Below are positions 18,601 through 28,873 of a stretch of DNA of 64,000 nt, piece after piece. Under the pieces are notes generated by a model. The model ran no database searches. It worked only from the letters and a program-made list of their open reading frames with translations, and was not told the DNA's origin. Origin of the DNA: DATKMP01 sp963790045 (GTDB lineage Bacteria > Bacteroidota > Ignavibacteria > UBA10030); the NCBI GenBank assembly GCA_963790045.1, contig CAWBMS010000011.1, positions 434,001 to 498,000 on the forward strand, written 5' to 3'. The stretch's first letter is position 1, and each line of letters opens with the position of its first letter. Position numbers and translations under genes: made by a program.

Positions 18601-19200
18601 ATGGAGCCGCATTTCCAACAACGGAAAATCATTGATTCACAATTTCTGTTGACGGCGTATTGCAACGGATATTTTCCGATGGCGGATTCCGAGACCGGAG
18701 AAATTCGCTGGTACTCGCCGGACCCGCGAACGATTTTTGATTTGAAAGAGTTTAGAATTCCTCGCAGTTTGAAACTCACAATAAAAAAGCAAATATTCAA
18801 TATCAGAATCGATCAACAGTTTGAAGAAGTAATGCGCGGTTGTGCTGACCGTGCTGAAACATGGATTTCAGAAACGATTATCCAGAGTTATGTTGCATTG
18901 TATCGTCTGGGCTTTGGTCACAGTGTGGAAACGTGGCGAGAAGGAAAATTGGTCGGCGGCTTGTACGGCGTTGCTATCGAAGGCGCCTTCTTCGGCGAAT
19001 CGATGTTTAGTCGTGAACGCGATGCTTCCAAAGTCGCTTTAACGTATTTAGTCGAACGACTTCGTGAACGTCAGTATTTATTGCTTGACACACAATATCT
19101 CACGCCGCATCTTGCGCGTTTCGGTGCACAAGAAATTCCGCGCGAAGACTATTTACATCGACTTGAGCAAGCATTGCAACAACATTGTACATTCATCTGA
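18601..19200 (+). CDS. aat: Leucyl/phenylalanyl-tRNA-protein transferase
   Basis: Adds Leu or Phe to N-terminal Arg/Lys of proteins, marking them for ClpS/ClpAP degradation (N-degron pathway). The 199-residue product has the family landmarks: LLTAYCNGYFPMAD, IRWYSPDPRTIF, the GYGHSVETW-like segment FGHSVETWREGKLVGGLYGVAIEGAFFGESMFS, and LLDTQYLTPHL near the end. The reading frame is intact and purC starts just downstream. Confidence 0.93.
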   Translation: MEPHFQQRKIIDSQFLLTAYCNGYFPMADSETGEIRWYSPDPRTIFDLKEFRIPRSLKLTIKKQIFNIRIDQQFEEVMRGCADRAETWISETIIQSYVALYRLGFGHSVETWREGKLVGGLYGVAIEGAFFGESMFSRERDASKVALTYLVERLRERQYLLLDTQYLTPHLARFGAQEIPREDYLHRLEQALQQHCTFI

Positions 19201-19211
19201 AGGTGAAAAAA

Positions 19212-20126
19212 ATGTCCAACTTTTTAAGTGAACCAGTTGTTACACAAACGAATTTACCGGGACTGAGTTTAAAGAATCGCGGCAAGGTGCGCGACCTGTA
19301 CGATTTTGGCGATTCGTTATTGATTGTAGCGACCGATAGAATTTCAGCGTTCGATGTCGTGATGAATGAAGGCATTCCATTTAAAGGCAAAGTATTGACG
19401 CAGATTTCTGACTTCTGGTTCGAACAAACAAAACACATCGTGCCGAATCATCTGCGCTCTTCGATTGTGTATGATTTTCCGTCCGTATGCAAACCGTATT
19501 GGGATGTCTTGAGCGACAGGTCGATGTGGGTGAAGAAAACGAAACCCTTACCGGTCGAATGTATCGTTCGCGGTTATCTTTCCGGGTCCGGCTGGAATGA
19601 ATATCAAAAGCAAAAAAGTGTTTGCGGTATTATGTTACCGGATGGTTTGCTGGAATCGTCAAAATTATCTGAACCGATTTTTACTCCTACCACGAAGGAA
19701 GATGTCGGCAAGCATGATGAAAATATTTCCTTTGAACAAATGACGAATCTCATCGGGAAGGAACGGGCGGAAAAAGTTCGGGAGCTTTCGATTGCCGTGT
19801 ATTCGTACGGCGCGGCATTTGCAGAAACCAAAGGTACCATTATTGCAGATACCAAATTTGAATTCGGAGTAGATGAAAACGAAAATATCATTTTAATCGA
19901 TGAAGTGCTGACGCCGGATTCTTCCCGCTTCTGGCCTCAACACAAATATCAAGCCGGCCGCGGACAGGAAAGCTTCGATAAACAATTCGTTCGCGATTAT
20001 TTACTTTCGATCGACTTCAACAAAAAACCGCCTGTACCGAAATTACCGGACGATGTTGTCTTTAAAACATCTGCCTTGTATCTGGAAGCGCTGAAAAAAT
20101 TAAGCGGACGCGAATTGGTTTTTTGA
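19212..20126 (+). CDS. purC: SAICAR synthase PurC
   Basis: Joins CAIR and aspartate in purine synthesis. Landmarks: KNRGKVRDLYDFGDSLLIVATDRISAFDVV at the N-terminus, LPVECIVRGYLSGSGW, and DEVLTPDSSRFWP. The long (304-residue) form is the yeast/Bacteroidota type. Start at ATG 19212 is preferred over an in-frame ATG nine codons earlier, because an AAGGTG lies right in front of it and the upstream codons overlap aat. Confidence 0.95.
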   Translation: MSNFLSEPVVTQTNLPGLSLKNRGKVRDLYDFGDSLLIVATDRISAFDVVMNEGIPFKGKVLTQISDFWFEQTKHIVPNHLRSSIVYDFPSVCKPYWDVLSDRSMWVKKTKPLPVECIVRGYLSGSGWNEYQKQKSVCGIMLPDGLLESSKLSEPIFTPTTKEDVGKHDENISFEQMTNLIGKERAEKVRELSIAVYSYGAAFAETKGTIIADTKFEFGVDENENIILIDEVLTPDSSRFWPQHKYQAGRGQESFDKQFVRDYLLSIDFNKKPPVPKLPDDVVFKTSALYLEALKKLSGRELVF

Positions 20127-20201
20127 AATGGAACTTGCTGTATCTGCGGCGCGTTTTGAAGGGAAGAATAAGTTTAGTCGTATCACAAATAAAGAAATTA
20201 T

Positions 20202-21296
20202 ATGTTGAAATTATCTGAAGAAAATATTTATCAAGCATTACGCGCAGTTACGGATCCCGATTTACATCGTGACATTGTCACTTTGGGATTTGTAAAAAAT
20301 CTTAGCATCACGGGAAACGATATTAAATTCGATTTGCAGTTGACAACGCCGGCATGTCCCGTGCGCGATCAATTTATCTTGGAATGTGAAAAAGCGATCC
20401 GTAGTACCATTGAAGGCGTTGGAAAGATTGATATTACGATGACTGCCAGCGTGCAGCACAATACGCATGCACAGAAAGAAGATATTTTACCGGGTGTAAA
20501 GAATACCATCGCGATTGCAAGCGGAAAGGGCGGCGTTGGGAAATCGACGGTTGCAGTGAATCTTGCCGTGGCATTGGCGATGGATGGCGCAAAAGTTGGA
20601 TTATTAGATGCCGATGTCTATGGCCCGAGCGCACCGTTGATGTTTGGAATTCATGAACGCCCGAAAGTCATCGATAATAAGTTGCAGCCGTTGGAACGTT
20701 ATGGCGTCAAGGTCATGTCCATCGGATTTTTAGTCGATCCGATGGAAGCGGTGATCTGGCGCGGGCCGATGGCGAGCGGTGCGGTGAAACAATTTATGTC
20801 GGATGTCAATTGGGGCGAATTGGATTATCTTGTATTCGACCTGCCTCCGGGAACAGGCGATATTCAATTAACGCTCGTGCAAACCATTCCGTTGACCGGC
20901 GCAGTGATTGTAACGACACCGCAAGATGTTGCGCTTGCCGATGTTCGCAAAGGATTGATGATGTTCAACAAAGTCAATGTACCGCTGCTCGGCATCATTG
21001 AAAACATGAGTTATTTTGTTTGCAGCCATTGCGGGCAGCGTGAAAATATTTTTGATAACGGCGGCGGCAAACGAACGGCGGAAGAACTTGCCGTTCCATT
21101 TCTTGGTGAAATTCCTATCGATACCAATATTCGCATTAGCGGCGATAACGGTGAACCGATTGTCTCCTGCAAAACGGAATCACCGCAAGCAGTTGTGTTT
21201 CGCGAAACCGCAAGAAAACTTGCCGCACAGATTAGTATTCAATATCAGGGAATACCACAAGCGCCGAAAATTGAAATTCTCTTGCCGAAAAACTAA
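20202..21296 (+). CDS. Mrp/ApbC Fe-S cluster carrier ATPase
   Basis: P-loop carrier that holds and delivers [4Fe-4S] clusters in the cytoplasm. Residues about 1-95 form a MIP18/DUF59 domain (VTDPDLHRDIVTLGFVKNL...TTPACPVRD). The ATPase domain follows, with the deviant Walker A SGKGGVGKST, DADVYGPS, and a CxxC (VCSHCGQ) near residue 272 that bridges the cluster in the dimer. A NifU C-terminal-like gene lies two bases downstream, which fits a joint role in Fe-S maturation; LipA and the Rieske protein in this window are possible clients. Confidence 0.93.
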   Translation: MLKLSEENIYQALRAVTDPDLHRDIVTLGFVKNLSITGNDIKFDLQLTTPACPVRDQFILECEKAIRSTIEGVGKIDITMTASVQHNTHAQKEDILPGVKNTIAIASGKGGVGKSTVAVNLAVALAMDGAKVGLLDADVYGPSAPLMFGIHERPKVIDNKLQPLERYGVKVMSIGFLVDPMEAVIWRGPMASGAVKQFMSDVNWGELDYLVFDLPPGTGDIQLTLVQTIPLTGAVIVTTPQDVALADVRKGLMMFNKVNVPLLGIIENMSYFVCSHCGQRENIFDNGGGKRTAEELAVPFLGEIPIDTNIRISGDNGEPIVSCKTESPQAVVFRETARKLAAQISIQYQGIPQAPKIEILLPKN

Positions 21297-21298
21297 TC

Positions 21299-21529
21299 AT
21301 GCCAAGTTCAGAGCAGATAGAATCGACGCTTCAAAAAGTTAGGCCATTCTTGCAAGTAGATGGAGGCGATGTGCAACTCGCGAACATCCGTGACGAAGGG
21401 ATTGTTGAAGTACGGCTGCTTGGTGCATGTCTTACGTGTCCAATGTCCATTATGACATTGCGTGCCGGCATTGAACGGGCAATATTATTAGACCATCAAG
21501 ATGTAAAACGTGTTGAGCAAGTGAAATAA
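21299..21529 (+). CDS. NifU C-terminal-domain Fe-S scaffold
   Basis: A 76-residue NifU-like protein consisting of the C-terminal (Nfu) domain: VRPFLQVDGGDVQLANI...VEVRLLGACLTCPMSIMTLRAGIERAIL. The CxxC holds a transient Fe-S cluster. It is directly coupled to the Mrp carrier gene upstream, so the two likely work together in cluster delivery. Confidence 0.92.
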   Translation: MPSSEQIESTLQKVRPFLQVDGGDVQLANIRDEGIVEVRLLGACLTCPMSIMTLRAGIERAILLDHQDVKRVEQVK

Positions 21530-21746
21530 CTCCAAATTGATGCTATCTCCAATCTTTTCATTTATCTTCTCATAGGTCATTTTGATCTTTACTAATTCCG
21601 TTGTATCTTCAACATATTGAACTGATTATTTTCTGTTTCATGCTGAAGATGTATCAAAAATACATACTAGTTGGTGTAAATTCCTTCCTGAACATTGTTT
21701 TCCCAATTTCTGTGAGTCATATACGCTCCAAGAAAAAATCAAGATT

Positions 21747-24700
21747 ATGAGTACTTTTAGTCCATTACAAAAATATACAAATCACTTCTTCAGCTATGTT
21801 CTGATTATTTTTTCGTGCACGTTATTTCTTTCTCGAATAATATGTGCACAAACACAGAATATCCAATTTAAGCATCTCTCGAACGATGACGGATTATCGC
21901 ATAACTGGGTACGCTCCGTATATCAGGATAAATATGGCTTTATTTGGATCGGCACGGACGATGGATTGAACCGATTTGATGGAATAACGTTCCGTCAGTA
22001 TAAAAACAACGCCAAAGACAAACATTCGCTCGGTGGCCATGCTGTTCCGGCATTGTTTGAAGATAGTAAAAACCGGCTATGGGTAGGCACGGATCAAGGA
22101 TTGAATCTTTACGATCGGCAGCATGATTGCTTTATTCATAATCCACGTTGGCCTCAATACATGATAACAGCATTGGCCGAAGATAGCGATCATAGATTAT
22201 GGATAGGCACAACAACAAATCTTTTTTATCTCGATTTACAAAATGACAGCGTTCATACGTATGGGCAGAAGGATTTTACTCTCTCTAAGGGATCTCTAAG
22301 CAACGGAAACATCCTATCGATATTGGCCGAAAATAATAACTCTATTTGGATAGGAACATCTCAGGGCCTCAATCTCTATGACCCTGAAACAGGAACTATG
22401 ATCAATTATTATCACGATGACAAAGATCCCAATAGTCTCAGCAACGATGGGATTCACTCTTTCGTAAAAGATCATGTCGGCAGAATCTGGATAGGTACAG
22501 CGGAAGGCCTCGAATTATTTCTAAATGCAAAAGACCATCCGCAGCAAGGACAATTTATTCACTATCATAACAAAGGCAAAGATCCTTACAGTATTATGAA
22601 GGATAGAGTCTTATCTCTCATGGAGGATAAAAAACACCGTCTCTGGGTCGGCATAGAAAATGGTGGTTTGAATATGGTGGATCTCAATACATTTACAATC
22701 GGACATAGTATTTTCGCCCATTTTCAAAACAATCCGAACGATGAAACAAGCATCAGCAATAATTCCATTCATTGTCTGTTTCAGGATAAGCAAGGGAATA
22801 TCTTGATCGGCACATTTGGAAAAGGAATCAACATTATAAGTACGACACAGAGCAATTTTCCCATCGTTAAACATTAGCGCGACAACAGCCGTTCGATCAA
22901 CAACGAACAGGTGAATACATTTTTAGAAGATAAGAATTTTCTCTGGATTGGTACCGAAGGCGGACTGGAACGCTATTCTAAAAAGGATGGGACAGTAAAA
23001 CATTTTGTTCACGATCCGCTACGGAAAACAAGTCTTTGCTCCAATGCTGTGTGGGCGCTTTGTAAGGACAAAGAGGGCAACTTTTGGATTGGAACTTGGG
23101 CTGGCGGTCTTGACAGGTTTAATGAACGGACAGAAACATTTGAACATCATGTTTATAATCCGAAAGATTCCAACAGTCTCAGTAATAATAATATCTTTGC
23201 ACTTTGCGAAGACAGAAATAAAAATCTCTGGATCGGCACAATGGGTGGTGGCCTAAACATGCTGATCCTCAGAGAAAACAGTTTACAAGATATAAAACAA
23301 AAACGTCAGAATTGCAAAGTAAGAATGGATTGCTGACGGATTATGTTGAAGCAATTATAGAATCAAAAAACGGTGATCTCTGGCTGGTCAATACGATTGG
23401 CATTATATGTATCAATGCGGCCACAAAGCAATTTAAGCAATTCATACATAATGAGAACGACAGCACGAGTATAAGCGGTGATAGAACTATCTCTTTATAC
23501 AGAGATAGTAAAGACCATCTCTGGTTTGGTACTGAAGCCGGTTTAAATTATTTTGACTTTTCATCTAAAACTTTCCGTTCATATCAAGTTTCCGACGGCC
23601 TGCCCGATAATACTATTACCGGTATCCTTGAAGACAACCATGGAAATCTTTGGTTGATTACAAACAACGGGCTTTCAAAATTTATTGATGCTGTGACATC
23701 TTCCGATAAAACCGATATTCAAGAATTACACACGTGAAGACGGACTGCAGAGTAATATTTTTACTCAGCGCTCGGTGTTAAAGGGAGCAGATGGAAAATT
23801 GTATTTTGGTGGTATTAATGGGTTCAATGTTTTTGATCCTGATAAAATTGAGGATAATTCGTATGTCCCTCCGGTTGTCATAACGGATTTTAAAATATTC
23901 AATCAACCTGTGCCTGTCGGTAAAGAAGGATCACCTTTAAAAACCAACGTCAGCATCACGGATGAAATAATCCTTTCGCATAAGCAATCCGTTTTTTCAT
24001 TCGATTTTGCTGCTCTGAATTATCTCTCTCCATCAAAAAATCAATATGCATACAAGATGGAGGGATTTGATCATGACTGGAATTACATTGGTAATAAACA
24101 CACAGCCACCTATACAAATCTGGATCCGGGAGAATATATCTTTCATGTTATAGGGTCAAATAATGACGGTGTTTGGAATAAACAAGGTGCATCGATACGA
24201 ATTATCATCACACCGCCTTATTGGCAAACAATATGGTTTCGGCTTCTTGTTATCGGCCTATTGGCGGTAATTATTTATTGGATCTATCGACGCCGTGTGC
24301 AAGTGCAAAAAATTGCTGAACAGCACCGCATAGACCAAGTTATTGCCAAAGAGCGTAATCTTCTTCGAACATTGATTGATCATATTCCAGACTTGATTTA
24401 TGTAAAAGATACTACAGGTCTTAAAACTATTTCCAATCAAGCCGATGCACTTTTTGCAAATTCTTATTCAAAAACGAATCCGTCAAATACCATAGATCAT
24501 ATTGAAAAACTCACCATAGTACCTTCTTTTAACGAGCAATCTATTTTACAGGCAGGAAAACCCATGGTAAATATAGAAGAAAGTATTGTTGATGAGCAAG
24601 GACAGATACATTGGTTTCTTACTTCCAAAATTCCATTGCGTGATGAGAAAGGGCAAATTATCGGTTTGGTGAGTATTGCCAGGGATATTACACAACGAAA

Positions 24701-24947
24701 AAAAGCTGAAACGGAACGAGAACAATCCCTTATCGAACTACAGGAAGCACTTGCCGATATTAAAAAATTAAGCGGCTTAGTACCAATCTGTTCCAGTTGC
24801 AAAAAAATCCGTGATGACAAAGGATACTGGAATCAAGTGGAAGCATATATTCAAGATCACTCGGAGGCGCGGTTTACACACGGCCTTTGCCCGGACTGTA
24901 TGAAAAAATTATATCCCGAATATGCTGCCCAAAAAGGAAAAAACTGA
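21747..24947 (+). CDS. Two-component propeller/Y_Y_Y/PAS sensor without kinase (in-frame stop and two frameshifts)
   Basis: Large sensor of about 1,066 residues when read through. Order: signal anchor (about 12-30), some twelve propeller repeats of the D..G.IWIGT..GLN type (Reg_prop, about 40-690), a Y_Y_Y domain (about 720-810), one membrane helix (LLVIGLLAVIIYWIY), a PAS domain (LLRTLIDHIPDLIYVKD), a coiled coil, and a C-terminal Cys segment ICSSCKKIRDDKGYWNQVE...HGLCPDC. No HisKA, HATPase, GGDEF or DNA-binding domain is seen. Breaks: TAG at 22875 in frame, where homologous repeats would have Tyr or Gln; -1 at about 23263; +1 at 23717 (CCGATATTCA). Real decay cannot be excluded here. Confidence 0.75.
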
Positions 24948-25166
24948 TTCGATTGGTGGCGACAGCCCTGTGTGCATCGTTCCTCCCTAATAACAGTATC
25001 ATTACGTTTTTCAGTTGCTTCAACTGGCTCAATGTTGAAGTTCACCATGGCCCAGCGAAGCCGACATTTTGGATCATAAAATCCTCAACGGAAAAAAATC
25101 ATGAAACATTCCTATCATGATGTCGTATATTCAACGTATAATATTATCATCAGAGAGGAGTCAACC

Positions 25167-25814
25167 ATGAAAAAAATACTTGCGGTTTCACTCGTTTGTC
25201 TGTTCACGTTGTGTTCATGCTTTGGGCCGAGAGTCCGGGGCAACGGCACGATCAAAACAGAAACGCGCGACCTTTCCTCATTTGAATCGATTGTCTGCGA
25301 TGGCGGATACGATATTCAAATTACCTGCGGTGCACAACAATCGGTAGCGATAGAATCCGATGAAAACCTGCTGCCTTTGATTCGGACGGAAGTGAGCGGT
25401 AATGAACTGCACATAGATACAAAAAAGAATCTTTCTCCTTCGGACGGTATTAAGATCGTCATATCGGTACCACGTCTGAATGATTTTACCACCGATGGCT
25501 CAACGAAGGGAAATATTCAAAACATCAGTGCAGATGATTTTCATTTTACGGTCAACGGGTCATCGCATGTCATTCTTAGCGGCGCCGCCGATAAACTGAG
25601 GGTTGTCATCAATGGCTCCGGTAATGTCAAAGCGGATTCTTTGAAAGTGCAAGATGCAAACATAAACATCGAAGGAAGTGGAGATGTTCGTTGCAACGTT
25701 CTTTCTTCGTTAAATGTTCACATCAATGGAAGCGGGTCGGTCAAATATCTTGGCGAACCAAAACATATCGATCAATCTATTAACGGTTCCGGTTCGATCC
25801 GAAAAGCCGAGTAA
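25167..25814 (+). CDS. DUF2807 (head GIN domain) lipoprotein
   Basis: A 215-residue exported protein. The start at 25167 follows a GAGAGGAG site. It has a lipoprotein signal (MKKILAVSLVCLFTLCSC, lipobox LTLC) and then a repetitive beta-helix-like domain of the DUF2807 type: RDLSSFESIVCDGGYDIQITCG, then repeated NGSSHVILSG, INGSGNV, IEGSGDV, INGSGSV, INGSGSI. Proteins of this family are common in Bacteroidota; the exact function is unknown. It stands alone between the sensor and the tRNA gene. Confidence 0.85.
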   Translation: MKKILAVSLVCLFTLCSCFGPRVRGNGTIKTETRDLSSFESIVCDGGYDIQITCGAQQSVAIESDENLLPLIRTEVSGNELHIDTKKNLSPSDGIKIVISVPRLNDFTTDGSTKGNIQNISADDFHFTVNGSSHVILSGAADKLRVVINGSGNVKADSLKVQDANINIEGSGDVRCNVLSSLNVHINGSGSVKYLGEPKHIDQSINGSGSIRKAE

Positions 25815-25866
25815 CGGCTAAAACAGTTCATGGGCAAGGTGTTTTGTAAATGAGCGTTGTATGTTG

Positions 25867-25901
25867 ATGACGCTTTTCTCGGATAAAGAGGAAAGCGTCA
25901 T
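25867..25901. terminator. Hairpin after the DUF2807 gene
   Basis: ATGACGCTTTTCTC pairs with GAGGAAAGCGTCAT over 14 bases with one mismatch and a seven-base loop, 53 bases after the stop. No clear T run follows, so it may be a terminator of the T-poor kind or only an mRNA 3' stabiliser. Confidence 0.45.
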
Positions 25902-26051
25902 TACTGTGTAATCGGGATAGTTCACTCAGAAAAAAGTGAAGACGATAATGTGAATGCAGCAGTGCCTTTGTTGCTTTTAAAATGCACCACCCATGGTCAT
26001 TGCTTTTACAGTGACTTTTCACAATATTATCCTTGAAACAAACTTCAGCTC

Positions 26052-26140
26052 GGAGAGATGGCCGAGTGGCTGAAGGCACAGGTTTGCTAAACCTGCATAG
26101 TGGGTAACTGCTATCGAGGGTTCGAATCCCTCTCTCTCCG
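26052..26140 (+). tRNA. tRNA-Ser (anticodon GCU)
   Basis: An 89-base class II tRNA: acceptor stem GGAGAGA/TCTCTCC, D arm, anticodon stem AGGTT/AACCT enclosing TTGCTAA with the anticodon GCT at 26086-26088, a long variable arm (ATAGTGGGTAACTGCTAT region) as expected for serine, and T arm GAGGGTTCGAATCCCTC. The discriminator is G; CCA is not encoded. It reads AGC and AGU codons. Confidence 0.97.
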
Positions 26141-26382
26141 CATTTCAATTTGTTTCTAAGTTCGGTTGTTCGGTCCCTCAATAAAGTTATCTCCCAAATT
26201 ATTTTGATAGACGTGAGAAGTGTTTTTTCTTCAAGAAACAATCTGTCGGATAGTAACAATCGATTTTAAAGCAAATGAAAACGTTATGCAATTCACATCG
26301 AATGTGTAGATGAACCGAACTGTTCTTTGTAGAAAAAAAGAAGTACAATAAAACGTAAAATGCTGAAGGAATAAAGAATAAT

Positions 26383-27343
26383 ATGAATCAGATATTGCAT
26401 GAAATAGGTCTTATTGGAATTGTGCCGGTGGTTGTACCTGGAACATGCTGAAGATGCTGAGCTGTTGGCAAAAGCATTGATTGATGGCGGACTGCCGTGT
26501 GCTGAAGTGACGTTTCGTACCGCTGCTGCGAAAGATTCCATTACACGCATCGCAAAAAAATATCCCGAAATGTTGCTGGGAGCCGGTACGGTACTTTCCG
26601 TCGAACAGGTGAAAGCCGCAAGAGACGCAGGTGCAAAATTTATTGTCAGCCCTGGGTTGAATCCTAAAGTTGTCGAATATTGTTTGAAGGAAAATATTCC
26701 GGTCACTCCCGGTGTTGCAACGCCGTCGGAAGTTGAACAGGCATTGGAATTCGGTCTTGAAGTTGTGAAATTTTTTCCCGCGGAAGGCAACGGTGGCATC
26801 GATTATTTGAAAGCGCTTGCTGGTCCTTTCCGCACTTTACGCTTCATTCCTACCGGCGGTATCGATGAAAATAATTTGATGTCGTATCTTTCTCTTCCGT
26901 GTGTTCTGGCATGCGGTGGAAGCTGGATGGTAAAATCGGATTTGGTAACCGGTCGGCGGTTTGATGAAATCGTTGCGCTGGCAGCGCGCGCTGTGCAAAA
27001 AATGCTCGGCTTTACTTTGCGTCATGTCGGCATCAACACGCCAGACGAACAAGAGGCAAAAAATACGGCAGCACAATTGACAAATATGTTCGGATTTCTG
27101 CCGAATGATAAAGGCGGCGCGATATTCGTCGGAAATGCTTTTGAAGTAATCAAAAGTAAATACCTTGGTGAGCATGGACACATTGCGATTGCCACTAATT
27201 CTGTGGAACGTGCGTTAGCATACTTGCAGCATCGCGGTGTCGGCATCAAACAAGAAACGAAAAATATTGTGAATGGCAAATTGCAAACTGTCTATCTCGA
27301 TGTGGACATTGCGGGGTTCGCCGTTCATTTAGTGCAGTTGTAG
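26383..27343 (+). CDS. eda: KDPG/KHG aldolase with C-terminal VOC-like domain (frameshifted)
   Basis: Splits 2-keto-3-deoxy-6-phosphogluconate to pyruvate and glyceraldehyde 3-phosphate. Residues about 1-205 are the class I aldolase: GGLPCAEVTFRT with the catalytic Glu, and KFFPAE with the Schiff-base lysine. Residues about 210-319 (HVGINTPDEQEAKNTAAQL...VYLDVDIAGFAVHLVQL) look like a glyoxalase/VOC fold fused on. The start is ATG 26383 behind GAAGGA, but the first 18 codons are in another frame; removing one base in GTTGTACCTGG (26434-26438) gives IVPVV(V/Y)LEHAEDAELL; span 3n+1. First gene of the hexuronate operon. Confidence 0.9.
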
Positions 27344-27406
27344 TAGAGCAGTGGTAAAGAATAAAATATTTGCGATGTATCCTTTAAGATTCAAAATGGA
27401 GATGAA

Positions 27407-28819
27407 ATGAAAAAGCCGTTTATACATGATAATATTTTGCTTGAAACAAAAACTGCTTCTAAACTTTATCATGAGTTTGCGGAGAAACAACCCATTATCG
27501 ATTATCACTGTCATCTTTCTCCGAAAGAAATTGCAGAGAATCGAAAGTTTGAAAATCTTAGTCAAATCTGGTTATCCGGCGATCATTACAAATGGCGGGC
27601 AATGCGCGCTTGCGGTGTCGATGAACGCTTTATCACCGGTTCTGCTTCCGATTGGGAAAAATTTCAAGCGTGGGCTGGAACAGTTCCAAAACTTGTTCGC
27701 AATCCTTTGTATCACTGGACGCATTTAGAATTACGCCGACCGTTCGGCATTGCGAATCAAGTGCTGAATGAAAAAACTGCAAAAGCCATCTGGGATGCGG
27801 CAAATAAAAAATTAGCGACGCCTGCTTTTACCACGCAGGGGATTTTAAAACAAATGAATGTAGAAGCGGTTTGCACAACCGATGATCCGATTGATACGTT
27901 GGAATATCATAAAGCGTATGCCGCTCAATCGGACGGTAAAACCAAAATGGTTCCGGCATTTCGTCCCGATAAAGCCATGGCAATCGAAACAGGCGAAGCA
28001 TTCATACAATATCTCCGTAAATTGGAATTAGCCGCAAGCAGTGAGATTAAAGATTTTGAATCGTTGATTTTTGCTATTCATATTCGCCATGAATATTTTC
28101 ATGCAAATGGCTGCCGACTTTCCGATCATGGCGTCGAAACCATTCTTGCCGAAGATTATACAGAAAATGAATTAAATAAAATTCTCAAGAAGGCACGCAA
28201 AGGAAAATCATTAACTGCATTGGAAATTACGAAATTCAAATCGGCAATGTTGTATGAGTTCGGGAAAATGGACGCGGAGAAAGGTTGGGTGCAGCAATTT
28301 CATATCGGCGCGCTGCGCAATGTCAACAGTAGAATGGTGCACATTCTCGGTCCAGATACCGGCTATGATACGATTGGTGATTTTGATGTCGCGCGTCCGT
28401 TAGCAAAACTTCTTGACCGTCTGGAAGCGGATAATAAATTGGCAAAAACCATTTTGTATAATCTGAATCCGCGTGACAACGAACTACTCGGTACGATGAT
28501 CGGTTGTTTCCAAGACGGCACCGTTCCCGGAAAAATTCAGTACGGTGCTGCATGGTGGTTCTTGGATCAAAGGGATGGAATGACAAAACAGATCGAAGCG
28601 TTATCCACGCTCGGCGTGCTCAGTCAGTTTATCGGCATGCTTACAGATTCGCGCAGCTTTTTGTCATATCCGCGTCATGAATATTTTCGCCGTGTGTTGT
28701 GCAATATCCTGGGCAAAGAAATGGAACAAGGTATCATTCCCAGTGATTGGAAACATATCGGAGGAATTGTGTCCGATATTTCATATCATAATGCAAAACG
28801 ATATTTTCCGTTTGCATAG
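27407..28819 (+). CDS. uxaC: Glucuronate (uronate) isomerase
   Basis: Converts glucuronate to fructuronate (and galacturonate to tagaturonate). At 470 residues it has the normal UxaC length. Seen are IIDYHCHLSPKEIA with the metal-binding His pair, FENLSQIWLSGDHYKWRAMR, TDDPID, and LGPDTGYDTIGDF near the C-terminal metal site. The intact frame lies 63 bases after eda, with the next pathway enzyme following. Confidence 0.95.
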   Translation: MKKPFIHDNILLETKTASKLYHEFAEKQPIIDYHCHLSPKEIAENRKFENLSQIWLSGDHYKWRAMRACGVDERFITGSASDWEKFQAWAGTVPKLVRNPLYHWTHLELRRPFGIANQVLNEKTAKAIWDAANKKLATPAFTTQGILKQMNVEAVCTTDDPIDTLEYHKAYAAQSDGKTKMVPAFRPDKAMAIETGEAFIQYLRKLELAASSEIKDFESLIFAIHIRHEYFHANGCRLSDHGVETILAEDYTENELNKILKKARKGKSLTALEITKFKSAMLYEFGKMDAEKGWVQQFHIGALRNVNSRMVHILGPDTGYDTIGDFDVARPLAKLLDRLEADNKLAKTILYNLNPRDNELLGTMIGCFQDGTVPGKIQYGAAWWFLDQRDGMTKQIEALSTLGVLSQFIGMLTDSRSFLSYPRHEYFRRVLCNILGKEMEQGIIPSDWKHIGGIVSDISYHNAKRYFPFA

Positions 28820-28873
28820 AATTCGAACATTAGAAAGATATTGTTGTAAAACGTTAATTATAAAGAAGGTATT

